The notes under the pieces were generated by a model that saw only the letters and a list, made by a program, of their open reading frames with translations, did no database searches and was not told where the DNA came from. The position numbers were made by a program, and so were the translations under genes. From the NCBI RefSeq assembly GCF_002305895.1, contig NZ_CP022203.1, positions 5,062,501 through 5,126,500 of the forward strand: a stretch of 64,000 bases of DNA, in the 5' to 3' direction. Positions 1 to 8,821 of the stretch are shown piece after piece (position 1 is the first letter of the stretch; every line of letters begins with the position of its first letter). Source of the stretch: Corallococcus macrosporus DSM 14697. Lineage in GTDB: Bacteria; Myxococcota; Myxococcia; Myxococcales; Myxococcaceae.

Positions 1-54
1 CAGCGAGGAGTCCAGCGAGGCAAGGAGGGCCGAGAATGGATTGACGCGCGCCAT
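1..54 (-). CDS. 5' end of a gene truncated by the window edge
   Basis: Reading leftward from the ATG at 54 gives 18 uninterrupted codons (MARVNPFSALLASLDSSL) running off the window. A GGAGG lies about 17 bases upstream, which is rather far. Too little is visible to assign a function. It points the same way as the next gene, with about 70 bases between them, so the two could share a transcript. It could also be a chance open frame. Confidence 0.4.
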   Translation of the reverse strand, partial: MARVNPFSALLASLDSSL

Positions 55-122
55 GTCGGGGGGAAGGTGGTGCCTCCTGCCCCGCCGTGCCATGGCGCTC
101 GCCAGGTTGCTTCAGGCCGCGT

Positions 123-1553
123 CTACCACCAGACGTTCGTGTACGGCCGTTCCTTCTCCGAGCGGCCGACCATCTTCACGGCCGAACGGTCCACGCTCTC
201 CTCCCACAGCAGGCTCACCGTGGTGATGGCGCCCGCCGAGCCCAGGAAGGACAGGACGTACGGCGTGGACTGGTCGAAACCACCCAGCACCAGACCGGAG
301 ATGAGCAGCACCACCGCGCCCACGCCGCTGCCGAAGATGTTCGCTCGGACGATTTGGGACGGCGTCGGGTTGTAGCGCATGGTGGCCAGCGCCAGCGCGC
401 CCGCGCCGATGCCCGGCGCCAGGAGCAGCGTGTCCCGCCACGTCTTGCCGGACACGGGCGTCCCGGAGAAGTGGATGATGGCCAGCAGCAACGCCGCATA
501 GGCCGCGCCCCAGCCCGCACCGGAGGAGATCAACAGGCCGTCATTGAGCGGGAGCTGCCCTCCGCCAATGCCCGCGGTGAGCCACGCACCCAGCTCCGCG
601 CCCAGGAAGGCGGACCACGTCAGGATGCCCGCGTCCTGCGTGAAGAGGTCCATCAGGCCCGCGGTGAACATGCCGCCCACCACCGAGTTGGCGATGCCGA
701 AGGTCGCCATGGGCCGGTCCACCCAGTTGTTGAACTGCCACCACGACGAGGCACCGAAGCCCAGGCCCGCGCCGATGAGCGTGCCCGCCAGCATCGCCTC
801 ACGCGAGCTCTTGTCGAAGTTGAAGTCGCTGGCGAACGCCTGCGTGAAGAAGCCACCCAGCGCGCCCAGCGCCGTGTGGTGCACGATGAAGCTGAAGCTG
901 CCCGGGCCCGACAGGAACGGTCCCTGGCGCGGCCGGCCGTCCAGCATCACGCCCGTGTCCTCCACCGGAGGCACGCCCCGCTTCGCCATGGCCTGGTCGT
1001 CTGGCGTCAGCGGCGACTGCGGCTTCGTCCGCAGCGAGTCCGGATCCGGGGGCAGCGTGGGCGCGTCGCTCACGGCCGGCTCCTGGGCATCCGGCGAAGG
1101 GTAGGCATCCTGCGCGGGGGGATAGCCCGGCTGCGTCTGCGGCTGCGCGTACGGGTCCACGGGCTGCTGGGACGACGGTTGCCCATACGGGTCCGCCGGT
1201 TGCGCCGACGACGGCGGCTGCGCATACGGGTCCGCGGACGGCTGGGACTGCGGCTGCCCGTACGAATCCACGGGCTGCTGCGCTGGCGGCTGCCCATACG
1301 AATCCACGGGCTGCTGCGGCTGCGGTTGCGCGGACGACGGCGGTTGCGCATACGGGTCCGCGGGCGGCTGCGGCTCCGCTTGGCGATACGTGGGCTGCGG
1401 CGGGGCCGCGTAACCCGCGGGGGCAGGCGGCGGCTGCGAATACCCGGGGGATGGATAGGTTCCGCCCGCCTGCGCCTTCGCGGGCTCCGGAAGGACCAGC
1501 GCGAGAGCGAGGGCGGTGATGGGGAGACAGCTCCAGGTTCTCAGTGATGACAC
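123..1553 (-). CDS. Secreted/membrane protein with Pro-Gln-Tyr tandem repeats and a multi-helix hydrophobic C-terminus
   Basis: This is a 476-residue protein of unknown function. The GTG start at 1553 is preceded by AAGGAG and gives an N-terminal signal-like hydrophobic stretch ending near PAKAQA. Residues of about 30-145 are a low-complexity domain built from degenerate copies of Q-P-V/A-D-P/S-Y-A/G-Q-P, rich in Pro, Gln, Tyr and Ser. The C-terminal half, from about residue 235, is strongly hydrophobic with roughly six to eight Gly/Ala-rich candidate membrane segments. It therefore looks like an integral membrane protein with an exported, disordered, repeat-bearing N-terminus. No catalytic motif was recognised. 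It is divergent from the photolyase gene. Confidence 0.75.
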   Translation of the reverse strand: MSSLRTWSCLPITALALALVLPEPAKAQAGGTYPSPGYSQPPPAPAGYAAPPQPTYRQAEPQPPADPYAQPPSSAQPQPQQPVDSYGQPPAQQPVDSYGQPQSQPSADPYAQPPSSAQPADPYGQPSSQQPVDPYAQPQTQPGYPPAQDAYPSPDAQEPAVSDAPTLPPDPDSLRTKPQSPLTPDDQAMAKRGVPPVEDTGVMLDGRPRQGPFLSGPGSFSFIVHHTALGALGGFFTQAFASDFNFDKSSREAMLAGTLIGAGLGFGASSWWQFNNWVDRPMATFGIANSVVGGMFTAGLMDLFTQDAGILTWSAFLGAELGAWLTAGIGGGQLPLNDGLLISSGAGWGAAYAALLLAIIHFSGTPVSGKTWRDTLLLAPGIGAGALALATMRYNPTPSQIVRANIFGSGVGAVVLLISGLVLGGFDQSTPYVLSFLGSAGAITTVSLLWEESVDRSAVKMVGRSEKERPYTNVWW

Positions 1554-1713
1554 GCAAGGACTCCTTCGGTCCGGCCGGGCGGCAGAAAACCACAACCTGT
1601 CCCCGGGTGCCGGAAATTGGAGCGCCACCCGACCTTCCGTGTCCCCTCGTTCACAGCCACGCACTCCTTTTCTTCCGCGACGCGAACTCGGCTCGCGTAT
1701 CAACTGAGGCCCC

Positions 1714-3180
1714 ATGCCTGAAGGCTTCTCGTGGTCCGAACTCGGCGTCGACTCGGCGCGTGTCCAGGTGGTGAAGGACCTCCCCCTGCCCTCCGGCCGC
1801 CGCGACTTCGTCCTCTATTGGTGCATGGTCAACCATCGCGCCGAACAGAACCACGCGCTGGACGCCGCCATCGGCCTGGGCAACCACCTGGGCCTGCCCG
1901 TCGTCGTCTACCAGGCCATCCGTCCGGACTACCCCTACGCGTCGGACCGGCTCCACGCCTGGGCCCTGGAGGGGATGATGGACATGGCCGCCGGCTGCGC
2001 CGCGCGCGGGCTGCTCTACTGGCTGGAGCTGCCCCGCACCGCGAAGGAGCACCAGCCCCGGCTCGCCTGGCTCGGCCGCCGCGCCGCCGCCGTCGTGTCG
2101 GACCTGTTCCCCACCTTCATCATCCCGGGCCACCTGCGCGGCGCCGCCAGGGCCCTGGACGTTCCGCTGTTCGCCGTGGATGCCTCGTGCGTGGTGCCCA
2201 TGCAGCGCATCGCCACGCGGCAGGTTGGCGCGTACACCCTGCGTCCCAAGCTGAAGAAGCTGTGGCCGGAGTACCTGGAGCGCGCCGTGCCCCACCGCGC
2301 GGTCAAGGCCGCGGCGGCCGGGCGCAAGCTGGAGCCCGGCTTCGCCACGGCTGACGCGCGCGAGGCCCGCGAGTCCCTGGCCACCTTCGACCTCGACCAC
2401 GGCGTGGCGCCCATCCAGGAGCGAGGTGGCCGCAAGGCCGGCCTCCAGGCCCTGCGCGCCTTCGTCCAGCAGCGCCTGGAGGGATACGACACCGGCCGGA
2501 ATGACCCGGGGCTCCAGCAGTCCTCCGGCCTGTCCCCCTACTTCCACTGGGGCAACCTCTTCCCCGGCGAGGCCGCGCGCGCCGCCATCCAGGCCCGCGG
2601 CGCCAACGACGCGTCCGTCCAGGGCTTCATCGAGGAGCTGCTCGTCCGCCGCGAGCTGGGCTTCAACTACTGCTTCCACACGCCCGAGAAGCAGCAGCTC
2701 TCCGTGAGCTCCCTGCCGGCGTGGGCACGAGACACCCTCACCCGGCACCAGCAGGACGCGCGTGAGCACCGCTACTCCCTGAAGCAGTTGGAGACGGCGC
2801 GCACCGCGGACGGCCTGTGGAACGCGGCCCAGCGCGAGCTGGTGGAGCGCGGCCGCATCCACAACTACCTGCGCATGCTGTGGGGGAAGAAGCTCCTGGA
2901 GTGGAGCCCGTCTCCCAAGGTGGCGCTGCAACGCATCGCGTTCCTCAATGACAAGTACGCGGTGGACGGCAGGGACCCCGCGAGCGTCGCCAACTTCATG
3001 TGGGTGCTGGGACTGCACGACCGCCCCTTCCAGGAGCGGAAGGTGCTGGGCAAGGTGCGGCCCATGAGCTCCGCGCGCACGGCGGCCAAGTACAACCTGG
3101 CGCCCTACCTGGAGCGCTGGGGCCGCCCGGAGGACCCACCGGTGAAGCTCAAGCGCGTCCGCAAGACGGCAGGCCCGTGA
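1714..3180 (+). CDS. Deoxyribodipyrimidine photolyase, class II-like
   Basis: A DNA repair flavoenzyme that uses light to split cyclobutane pyrimidine dimers. The 488-residue length fits the family. The N-terminal alpha/beta domain opens with FVLYWCMVNHRAEQNHAL, typical of class II enzymes. The C-terminal helical FAD-binding region carries KKLLEWSPSP followed by YAVDGRDPASVANFMW and HDRPFQERKVLGKVRPMS, the class II version of the substrate/FAD site (Trp, Asn, Asp-Gly-Arg). The family assignment is from these motifs. Which lesion it repairs is inferred. It starts at ATG 1714, divergent from the repeat protein, with its own promoter likely in 1554-1713. Confidence 0.9.
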   Translation: MPEGFSWSELGVDSARVQVVKDLPLPSGRRDFVLYWCMVNHRAEQNHALDAAIGLGNHLGLPVVVYQAIRPDYPYASDRLHAWALEGMMDMAAGCAARGLLYWLELPRTAKEHQPRLAWLGRRAAAVVSDLFPTFIIPGHLRGAARALDVPLFAVDASCVVPMQRIATRQVGAYTLRPKLKKLWPEYLERAVPHRAVKAAAAGRKLEPGFATADAREARESLATFDLDHGVAPIQERGGRKAGLQALRAFVQQRLEGYDTGRNDPGLQQSSGLSPYFHWGNLFPGEAARAAIQARGANDASVQGFIEELLVRRELGFNYCFHTPEKQQLSVSSLPAWARDTLTRHQQDAREHRYSLKQLETARTADGLWNAAQRELVERGRIHNYLRMLWGKKLLEWSPSPKVALQRIAFLNDKYAVDGRDPASVANFMWVLGLHDRPFQERKVLGKVRPMSSARTAAKYNLAPYLERWGRPEDPPVKLKRVRKTAGP

Positions 3181-3283
3181 GCAAGCCTGTTGACATCCGC
3201 GCCCCCAAAAGTGACACGGCGGTTCCATTCCCGCCCGGGCGCGGCTAAACGCTCGGAGCGGGACACCGAGATTGGAGCCAGCC

Positions 3284-3604
3284 ATGGGTATGATGAAATT
3301 CGATATCCCCCACTCCCTCCCCAAGGAGGAGGTCAAGCAGCGCGTCGATCAATTGCTCCAGTACTGGGGCGGCAAGTACGGCGTGAAGGCGGACTGGCAG
3401 GGGGAAGGCGCGAAAATCGTCGGCAAGGTGATGGGCATCCAGATGGACGCCTCGTTTGTCATCACCGACAAGGCCGTCGAGGGTGAAGGCACCGACCCGG
3501 GCATGCTCCTGCGCGGCCAGGCCAAGAGCTACCTGCAGAAGAAGTTCAGCGCCGTGCTGGACCCGAACAAGAGCCTGGACCAGGTGAAGAGCAGCCTGGA
3601 CTGA
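3284..3604 (+). CDS. Polyhydroxyalkanoic acid system family protein
   Basis: A small protein of 106 residues resembling the PHA granule-region family (PF09650 type), which is often near polyhydroxyalkanoate genes but occurs widely elsewhere. The signature is an N-terminal FDIPHSLPKEEVKQRVDQLL, then a W-G-E-G-like turn, a KVMGIQMDASFVITD strand pair and a basic C-terminal helix. The ATG at 3284 has GGAG six bases upstream. A TTG 12 bases earlier is in frame but lacks a comparable site. No signal peptide or membrane segment. It sits alone between photolyase and the convergent frz operon. Function is unproven; the family name is all that motif reading supports. Confidence 0.7.
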   Translation: MGMMKFDIPHSLPKEEVKQRVDQLLQYWGGKYGVKADWQGEGAKIVGKVMGIQMDASFVITDKAVEGEGTDPGMLLRGQAKSYLQKKFSAVLDPNKSLDQVKSSLD

Positions 3605-3622
3605 AGCGCGGCGCCGGGCGCG

Positions 3623-3644
3623 GCCCCTGCCTCAGCGCAGGGGC
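3623..3644. terminator. Bidirectional hairpin ending the frz operon and the small PHA-type gene
   Basis: GCCCCTGC pairs with GCAGGGGC (8 base pairs) across a six-base loop that contains the frzF stop codon. It lies between two convergent genes. There is no U-run, as is usual at this GC content. Confidence 0.55.
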
Positions 3645-5437
3645 TGCTCCTCCAGCGCGGCCAGCGCATACCGCGCCGCGCGAGAGATGGCCTCCGCCGA
3701 GTCCGGCATCTCCGGGTAGTGCCCCGCCAGCGGACGCTGCGGGAAGCGAAGCTGGGCAATGGCGTTGCGGTAGCTGCGCCGCGCCGCCTCGTGGTCCTGC
3801 GTCCGCTCGTGCACCTGGGCCAGCAGGTAGTGGCCAATGGCCAGCGTGGGCTCCAGGAACAGGGCCTTGGCCAGCTCTCCGCGCGCCTCGCCCAGCTCCC
3901 CCGCCTGCAGCGCGGCGACCCCACCGAACACCCGCGCCTCCACGCACAGCGGCTCGCGCTGGATCGCCTGCGCGAAGGCCTCGCGCGCCTCGGGGATGCG
4001 GCCGGTGAGCGAGAACAGGTTGCCCAGCGTCAGCAGCCCGTCCAAGTCACTGGGCTCGTCCGCGAGCAGCCGCTGCACGCCCGCGATGGCCGCGGAGAAG
4101 TCCCCCTGCGTCATCTTCCGCACCGCCATGGCCAGCCGCTCCGCGGGAGGCAGCAGCGTGGGCCACGCGGGCACGTCCACGCTGGAGGCGCGCGGCGGGG
4201 TGGCCACGGCCGGCAGCTCGGTGGTGATGCGCGGCCGCGCGGGCTCCGGGCTCCCCACCGAGGGCAGCTCCGAGGTGATGCGCGAACGCGCGGCGCTGGC
4301 CGTCGGCGAGGCGATGGCGGGCAGCGGCGAGTGCGGTGACACCGCGGGCAGGCGGCCCGGCACCACCGAGCGCGGGCCCGTGGAGGCTCCCACGGCCGGC
4401 AACGTCACGCTGGGCGCGCTGGAGGCCGCCGTGGGCTGCACCGCGGGCAGGCGCGTCGTCAGGGGCACCTCCGGCGGCTGCATCCGCTTGCGCAGGTCCG
4501 AGGCGAACGGCTCCACGGGCACGGGCTTGCGGGCGGCGACGTCCGGCTCGCCCGGGTACGGGGTGATGCGCAGCGGCGGCGCCCGGCCCACCTTGTCGCT
4601 GAGCGGGCGGCGGTACACGAAGGCCCCTTCCACTTCGATCATCTCGAAGCGGTCGTAGACCTTGAACAGGCTCTCCGAATAGCCCAGGAACAGCAGCCCG
4701 CCGGGCCGCAGCGCGGCGAGGAAGCGGTCCATCAACCCGCGGATGGTGGGCAGGTCGAAGTAGATGATGACGTTGCGGCAGAGGATGAGGTCCAGCGACG
4801 CCAGCCCCACCTTGTCGAACACGGGGACGGCCAGGTTCTGCCCGTCGAAGCGGATGTACTCACGCAGCGCGGGCAGCGCCTCGTAGCCCTCCTCCACCGG
4901 CTTGAAGAAGCGCGTCAGCCGCTCCTGGTTGATGCTGATGGCCCGGCGCGACGTGAAGCGCCCCTGCCGCGCGGCCTCCACCGCCGCCAGGTTGAGGTCG
5001 GTGGCCCACAGGTCCACCTCCAGCGACAGCGCGCCCAGCTCCGCCAGCACCATGGCCAGGCTGTAGGGCTCCTCGCCCGTCGCGCAGCCCGCGGACCAGA
5101 TGGACACCTTGCGCATCTCCCGCCGCGAGCGCGACACCAGCTCCGGCAGCACGCTCTTCTCCAGCGCGCGGAACTGCTTGGCGTCACGGAAGAACTCGGT
5201 GTGCCCCACCGTGACGAGCGGCAGGAGCGAGCGCAGCTCCTCCTCGCCTCCGGGCCCCGTCAGGCGCTGGAGGTAGTGCTCGGGCTCGTCCAGGCCCAGC
5301 ACGGGCATGCGCGCGGACAACGCCAGCCGGAGGCTGTGGAAGCCGTCCGGCGTGATTTTCAGCCCCGCGCGCTCCAGGAGCAGCGCGGCCAGTTGCTGCA
5401 GGACTTTCTGGCTCGCCGTCAGCACACTTCCACCCAC
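3632..5437 (-). CDS. frzF: FrzF, CheR-type chemoreceptor methyltransferase with TPR tail
   Basis: It transfers methyl groups from S-adenosylmethionine to glutamates of the receptor FrzCD. Of 601 residues, about 15-285 are a CheR domain, with the N-terminal helical part, the SAM loop [18 protein letters not shown] and the motif [11 protein letters not shown]. Residues of about 286-435 are a Pro/Ala/Thr-rich linker, and about 440-600 are tetratricopeptide repeats, a layout known for M. xanthus FrzF. The TPRs are thought to set substrate-site specificity. The GTG at 5437 overlaps frzG by 19 bases. A GTG at 5425 with a GGTGGAA sequence just upstream is an equally good start. It is the last gene of the frz operon and is followed by a terminator hairpin. 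Confidence 0.93.
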   Translation of the reverse strand: MGGSVLTASQKVLQQLAALLLERAGLKITPDGFHSLRLALSARMPVLGLDEPEHYLQRLTGPGGEEELRSLLPLVTVGHTEFFRDAKQFRALEKSVLPELVSRSRREMRKVSIWSAGCATGEEPYSLAMVLAELGALSLEVDLWATDLNLAAVEAARQGRFTSRRAISINQERLTRFFKPVEEGYEALPALREYIRFDGQNLAVPVFDKVGLASLDLILCRNVIIYFDLPTIRGLMDRFLAALRPGGLLFLGYSESLFKVYDRFEMIEVEGAFVYRRPLSDKVGRAPPLRITPYPGEPDVAARKPVPVEPFASDLRKRMQPPEVPLTTRLPAVQPTAASSAPSVTLPAVGASTGPRSVVPGRLPAVSPHSPLPAIASPTASAARSRITSELPSVGSPEPARPRITTELPAVATPPRASSVDVPAWPTLLPPAERLAMAVRKMTQGDFSAAIAGVQRLLADEPSDLDGLLTLGNLFSLTGRIPEAREAFAQAIQREPLCVEARVFGGVAALQAGELGEARGELAKALFLEPTLAIGHYLLAQVHERTQDHEAARRSYRNAIAQLRFPQRPLAGHYPEMPDSAEAISRAARYALAALEEQPLR

Positions 5438-6423
5438 TGCATCAGCGCCGCGCCAATCCGGCTCAACGGCAGCACCTCGTGCGCCGCACCCATCAGCACG
5501 GCCTCTCGCGGCATGCCCCAGACGACGCTGGACGCCTCGTCCTGGGCAATGGTCCGACCACCGCGCTCTCGTATCTCTTTCAATCCTCGCGCGCCGTCGC
5601 GCCCCATGCCCGTCAGGATGACCCCGATGCAGCGCGAGCCGAACGACTCGCCCGCGGAAGTGAGCAGCATGTCACAGGACGGTCGGAAACCGCGAAGCGC
5701 CGGGCCGGAGTCCAGCTCCAACCTGCCCTCCGGTCTGACCAACAGGTGACTGCCAGACGGAGCGATGTACACCGTGCCCGGCTCCATGAGCACGTCATGT
5801 TCCGCCTCGAGCACGCGGAGCGCCGTCTCGTTGGCCAGCCAGTGCGCCAGCCCCTCCGTGAAGCCGTCGCTGATGTGCTGGCAGTAGGCGATGGGCGCGG
5901 GGAAGGCGCGCGGAATCATCCGCAGCACCTGCGCCACGGCCTTGGGGCCGCCCAACGACGCCGCGATGGCCACCAGCGGATACGGCGGAGGCGGCTTCGC
6001 CTCGCGCGGCGCCTGTGTCGCCGGCCGCGTCTGCACCTGCCGCACGGCCTTCACCTGCGCCAGCATCACCAGCTTGCGCGACACGCTCGCCCAGAAGTCG
6101 GCCCCCGGCGTCGCGGGGCGCTCCAGCACGTCCAGCGCGCCCATCACCATCGCCTGGAAGGCGTCCTGGCCGGACAGGGCGCCGGGATGCAGCGCCAGCA
6201 CCGGCACCGGGCGCTCGACCATGACCTGCTCGATGGCCACCAGCGCGTCCCGCGACGTCAGGTCCACCAGCACCACGTCCGGGAAGTGCCGCTGCACGGC
6301 CACCAGGGCGCCGGCGAACTCCACCTCCGCCGGCCCCACGGGCACCAGGGACTCCCCATCGAACAGGCCCCGGGCCGCGAGCGCACGCAGCCCCTTGCCC
6401 ACCATGAGCACACGAAACGCCAT
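5419..6423 (-). CDS. frzG: FrzG, CheB-type receptor methylesterase
   Basis: It removes methyl groups from FrzCD. It has 334 residues, and starting at ATG 6423 gives MAFRVLMVG. The C-terminal CheB domain has the catalytic triad in context: Ser in [12 protein letters not shown], His in YCQHISDGF and Asp in [13 protein letters not shown]. The N-terminal 120 residues resemble a receiver but lack the paired acidic residues (MVGKG replaces the usual D-D motif), although an Asp remains in PDVVLVDL. Phosphorylation control of the classical CheB kind is therefore doubtful. It lies 37 bases after frzE and overlaps frzF. Confidence 0.93.
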   Translation of the reverse strand: MAFRVLMVGKGLRALAARGLFDGESLVPVGPAEVEFAGALVAVQRHFPDVVLVDLTSRDALVAIEQVMVERPVPVLALHPGALSGQDAFQAMVMGALDVLERPATPGADFWASVSRKLVMLAQVKAVRQVQTRPATQAPREAKPPPPYPLVAIAASLGGPKAVAQVLRMIPRAFPAPIAYCQHISDGFTEGLAHWLANETALRVLEAEHDVLMEPGTVYIAPSGSHLLVRPEGRLELDSGPALRGFRPSCDMLLTSAGESFGSRCIGVILTGMGRDGARGLKEIRERGGRTIAQDEASSVVWGMPREAVLMGAAHEVLPLSRIGAALMQWVEVC

Positions 6424-6460
6424 TCCCGCGACTGCCGCGCCACCGCCCAAGCCACGCTCC

Positions 6461-8788
6461 TCAGGTCAGCCGGTCGATGGCCTGCGCGAGTACCTCCACG
6501 CCCAGCTCGCCCTTGACGAGGTACGCGTCCGCGCCCGCGTCCAACCCGCGCCGCTTGTCCTCGGGTGAGGCGAGCGACGACAGGATGATGACTGGAATCC
6601 GGGCCACCGCGGGCGTCGACTTGAGCCGCCGCGCCAGCGAGAACCCGTCCAGCTTGGGCATCTGCACGTCCGTGAGGATGAGGTCGTACGTGTTGTTCTG
6701 CACCTTCACGTAGGCCTCTTCGCCGTCCTGGGCCTCCTCCACCGAGTGCCCCAGCGCCTTCACCAGCGCCCCTTCCGTGGCGCGGGCGATGGGCGAGTCG
6801 TCCACCAGCAGCACCCGGAGGCGCTTGGCGGCCGGAGCCTGGGTGACGGGGCGGGCCATGCGGCGCACCTCCGCCATGATGTCCGGGACGTGCAGCAGCA
6901 CGGCGATGCGGCCGTCCTCCAGCGCCGCGGTGCCGGCGATGAAGGGCGCGCCCTTGAGGAACTCGCCGCCGCAGGGCTTCACGGCGACCTCGCGCTCGTC
7001 CACGAAGCCGTCCACCACCAGGGCCGCGTGGTCCTCGCCGTGACGCACCACCACGGCGGGCGGCTTGTCGAAGCGGTTGCCGCCGTTGAGGCCCAACAGC
7101 GGCCCCAGGGCCACCAGCGCCGTGGGCTTGCCCCGGTGCCGCACCGCCAGCGTGCCGAAGATTTCGAGCCGGTCATCCGGCTTGACGCGCATCACCGCTT
7201 CCACGTCCGCGGCGGGCATGCCGTAGACGTCATCGCCCAGGCGCACCAGCAGCACCTTCATCAACGCCAGCGACTGGGGCAGGCGCAGGGTGATGGTGGA
7301 GCCACGGCCAATGCGGCTGCTCACGCCCACGGAGCCGCCCAGCGTCTCCACCTTGCGCTTCACCACGTCCATGCCCACGCCGCGGCCGGACAGCTCGCTG
7401 ACCTGGTCGCGGGTGGAGAAGCCGGGGCGGAACATGAGCTCGATGGCCTCGCGCTCCGACAGCGCCGCGGCCTGCACCGCGGTGATGAGGCGCTTGGCGA
7501 CGGCGGCCTGGCGCAGCCGCTCCGGGTCGATGCCGCGGCCGTCGTCCTCCACCTCGATGTGGAGCATGTCGCCGTCCACGCGCACGCGGATGCGGATGCG
7601 GCCGTTGAGCGGCTTGCCCAGCTGCTGGCGCGTGTCCGGGGACTCCACGCCGTGGTCCACCGAGTTGCGCAGCAGGTGCACCAGCGCGTCGCGCACGTCG
7701 CCCAGCATGGACCGGTCCACGCCGATGTCGGCGTTCTCGATGACCAGGTCCACTTCCTTGCCCTGCGTGCGCGACATCTCCCGCACCGCGCGCGGGAAGG
7801 CGTCGAACACGGTGGACAGCGGCACCAGCCGGGCCTCGGCCACGTGGTCCGCCATCTTCGCCAGGTTGCCGTGCAGCGTGTTGATGCCGTCGTCGTTGCG
7901 GCGCACGAAGCGGAACGCGTCGTCGCGCAGCATGTGGAGGTCGCTCTCCACGCGGTCCAGCTGCTCACGGACCTCGACCGGGATGTCGAACACCTCCTCC
8001 GCCAGCCGGAGGAAGCGGTCCCCCAGGCGGCTGAAGCGCTCGAACAGCGCCTCCGTCTCCGAGCTGCGCAGCCGGCCGCGGGCGCTCTCCACCAGCAGGT
8101 CGCCCGCGAGCAACCCCAGCGAGTCGAGCACCTCCACGTTGACGCGGATGGTCCGGTCCGCCACCGCGGACTTCGCGGCGCTGGGGGCCTCCTCGTCACG
8201 GCCATGGGCCGCGGGCGGGTGATGCGCCCCTGCCGCCGGCTGCGCGGGCACGGCGGCGTTCCCCACCGGCGCGGCCACGGGGGCCTGCGGCGGAGGCGCG
8301 GCCACCGGAGCCTGCACCGGCGCGGGAGGCGCGGCCACGGCCACCGGCGCCGCGACAGGGGCCGGCGGCGCGGCGGGACGGGCGCCCGCGATGGCGGGCG
8401 GCGTCTGGCCGGAGACCTCCGCGAGCATGCGGACCATCTCCTCGCTGGCCGGGTTGCCCGTGTTCGCGCCGGACAAATCCTCGTTCAGGTCGGAGAGGAC
8501 GTCGCACGCCCTGAGCAGGACGTCGGTGGCCACCTCCGTGGCCGTCTTGCCCTCGCGCTCCGCGCGCAGGACGTCCTCGGCGGCGTGCGCGAGCTGCCCG
8601 ATGGCGGCCAGGCCCAACATGCGGGCCTCGCCCTTCATCGTGTGCAGCTCGCGCGCGACGTCCTCCGCGGCCTGGTCCGCGGTCTCCTTCTCCAGGTCCA
8701 GTACCCCCAGTTGAATCTTCTGGAGGCGGTCGGCGGTGACCTCCTGGAACTTCTTCAGGAGGGATTTCTTGAGAGCCTCGGTGTCCAT
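6461..8788 (-). CDS. frzE: FrzE, CheA-CheY hybrid histidine kinase
   Basis: The central kinase of the Frz reversal pathway, 775 residues. Domain order: Hpt domain with phospho-accepting His49 in ELHTMKGEARMLGL; Pro/Ala linker (about 135-200); dimerisation domain; kinase core with N-box LLRNSVDHGVESP, G1 EDDGRGIDPERL and G2 LSGRGVGMDVVKRKV; CheW-like domain; and a C-terminal receiver with Asp707 in ILTDVQMPKLDGF. In M. xanthus the receiver regulates FrzE kinase activity and the phosphoryl group passes on to FrzZ. The start at ATG 8788 lies 33 bases after the frzCD stop. All key residues are intact. Confidence 0.96.
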   Translation of the reverse strand: MDTEALKKSLLKKFQEVTADRLQKIQLGVLDLEKETADQAAEDVARELHTMKGEARMLGLAAIGQLAHAAEDVLRAEREGKTATEVATDVLLRACDVLSDLNEDLSGANTGNPASEEMVRMLAEVSGQTPPAIAGARPAAPPAPVAAPVAVAAPPAPVQAPVAAPPPQAPVAAPVGNAAVPAQPAAGAHHPPAAHGRDEEAPSAAKSAVADRTIRVNVEVLDSLGLLAGDLLVESARGRLRSSETEALFERFSRLGDRFLRLAEEVFDIPVEVREQLDRVESDLHMLRDDAFRFVRRNDDGINTLHGNLAKMADHVAEARLVPLSTVFDAFPRAVREMSRTQGKEVDLVIENADIGVDRSMLGDVRDALVHLLRNSVDHGVESPDTRQQLGKPLNGRIRIRVRVDGDMLHIEVEDDGRGIDPERLRQAAVAKRLITAVQAAALSEREAIELMFRPGFSTRDQVSELSGRGVGMDVVKRKVETLGGSVGVSSRIGRGSTITLRLPQSLALMKVLLVRLGDDVYGMPAADVEAVMRVKPDDRLEIFGTLAVRHRGKPTALVALGPLLGLNGGNRFDKPPAVVVRHGEDHAALVVDGFVDEREVAVKPCGGEFLKGAPFIAGTAALEDGRIAVLLHVPDIMAEVRRMARPVTQAPAAKRLRVLLVDDSPIARATEGALVKALGHSVEEAQDGEEAYVKVQNNTYDLILTDVQMPKLDGFSLARRLKSTPAVARIPVIILSSLASPEDKRRGLDAGADAYLVKGELGVEVLAQAIDRLT

Positions 8789-8821
8789 GGCCGGCGTACG
8801 CCCCTCCCCTTCCAGGAAGCG

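Noticed and set aside
87-1547. A 486-codon Arg-rich frame on the plus strand
   Set aside because: It is antisense to the Pro-Gln repeat protein, which has a leader, a ribosome-binding site and membrane segments.
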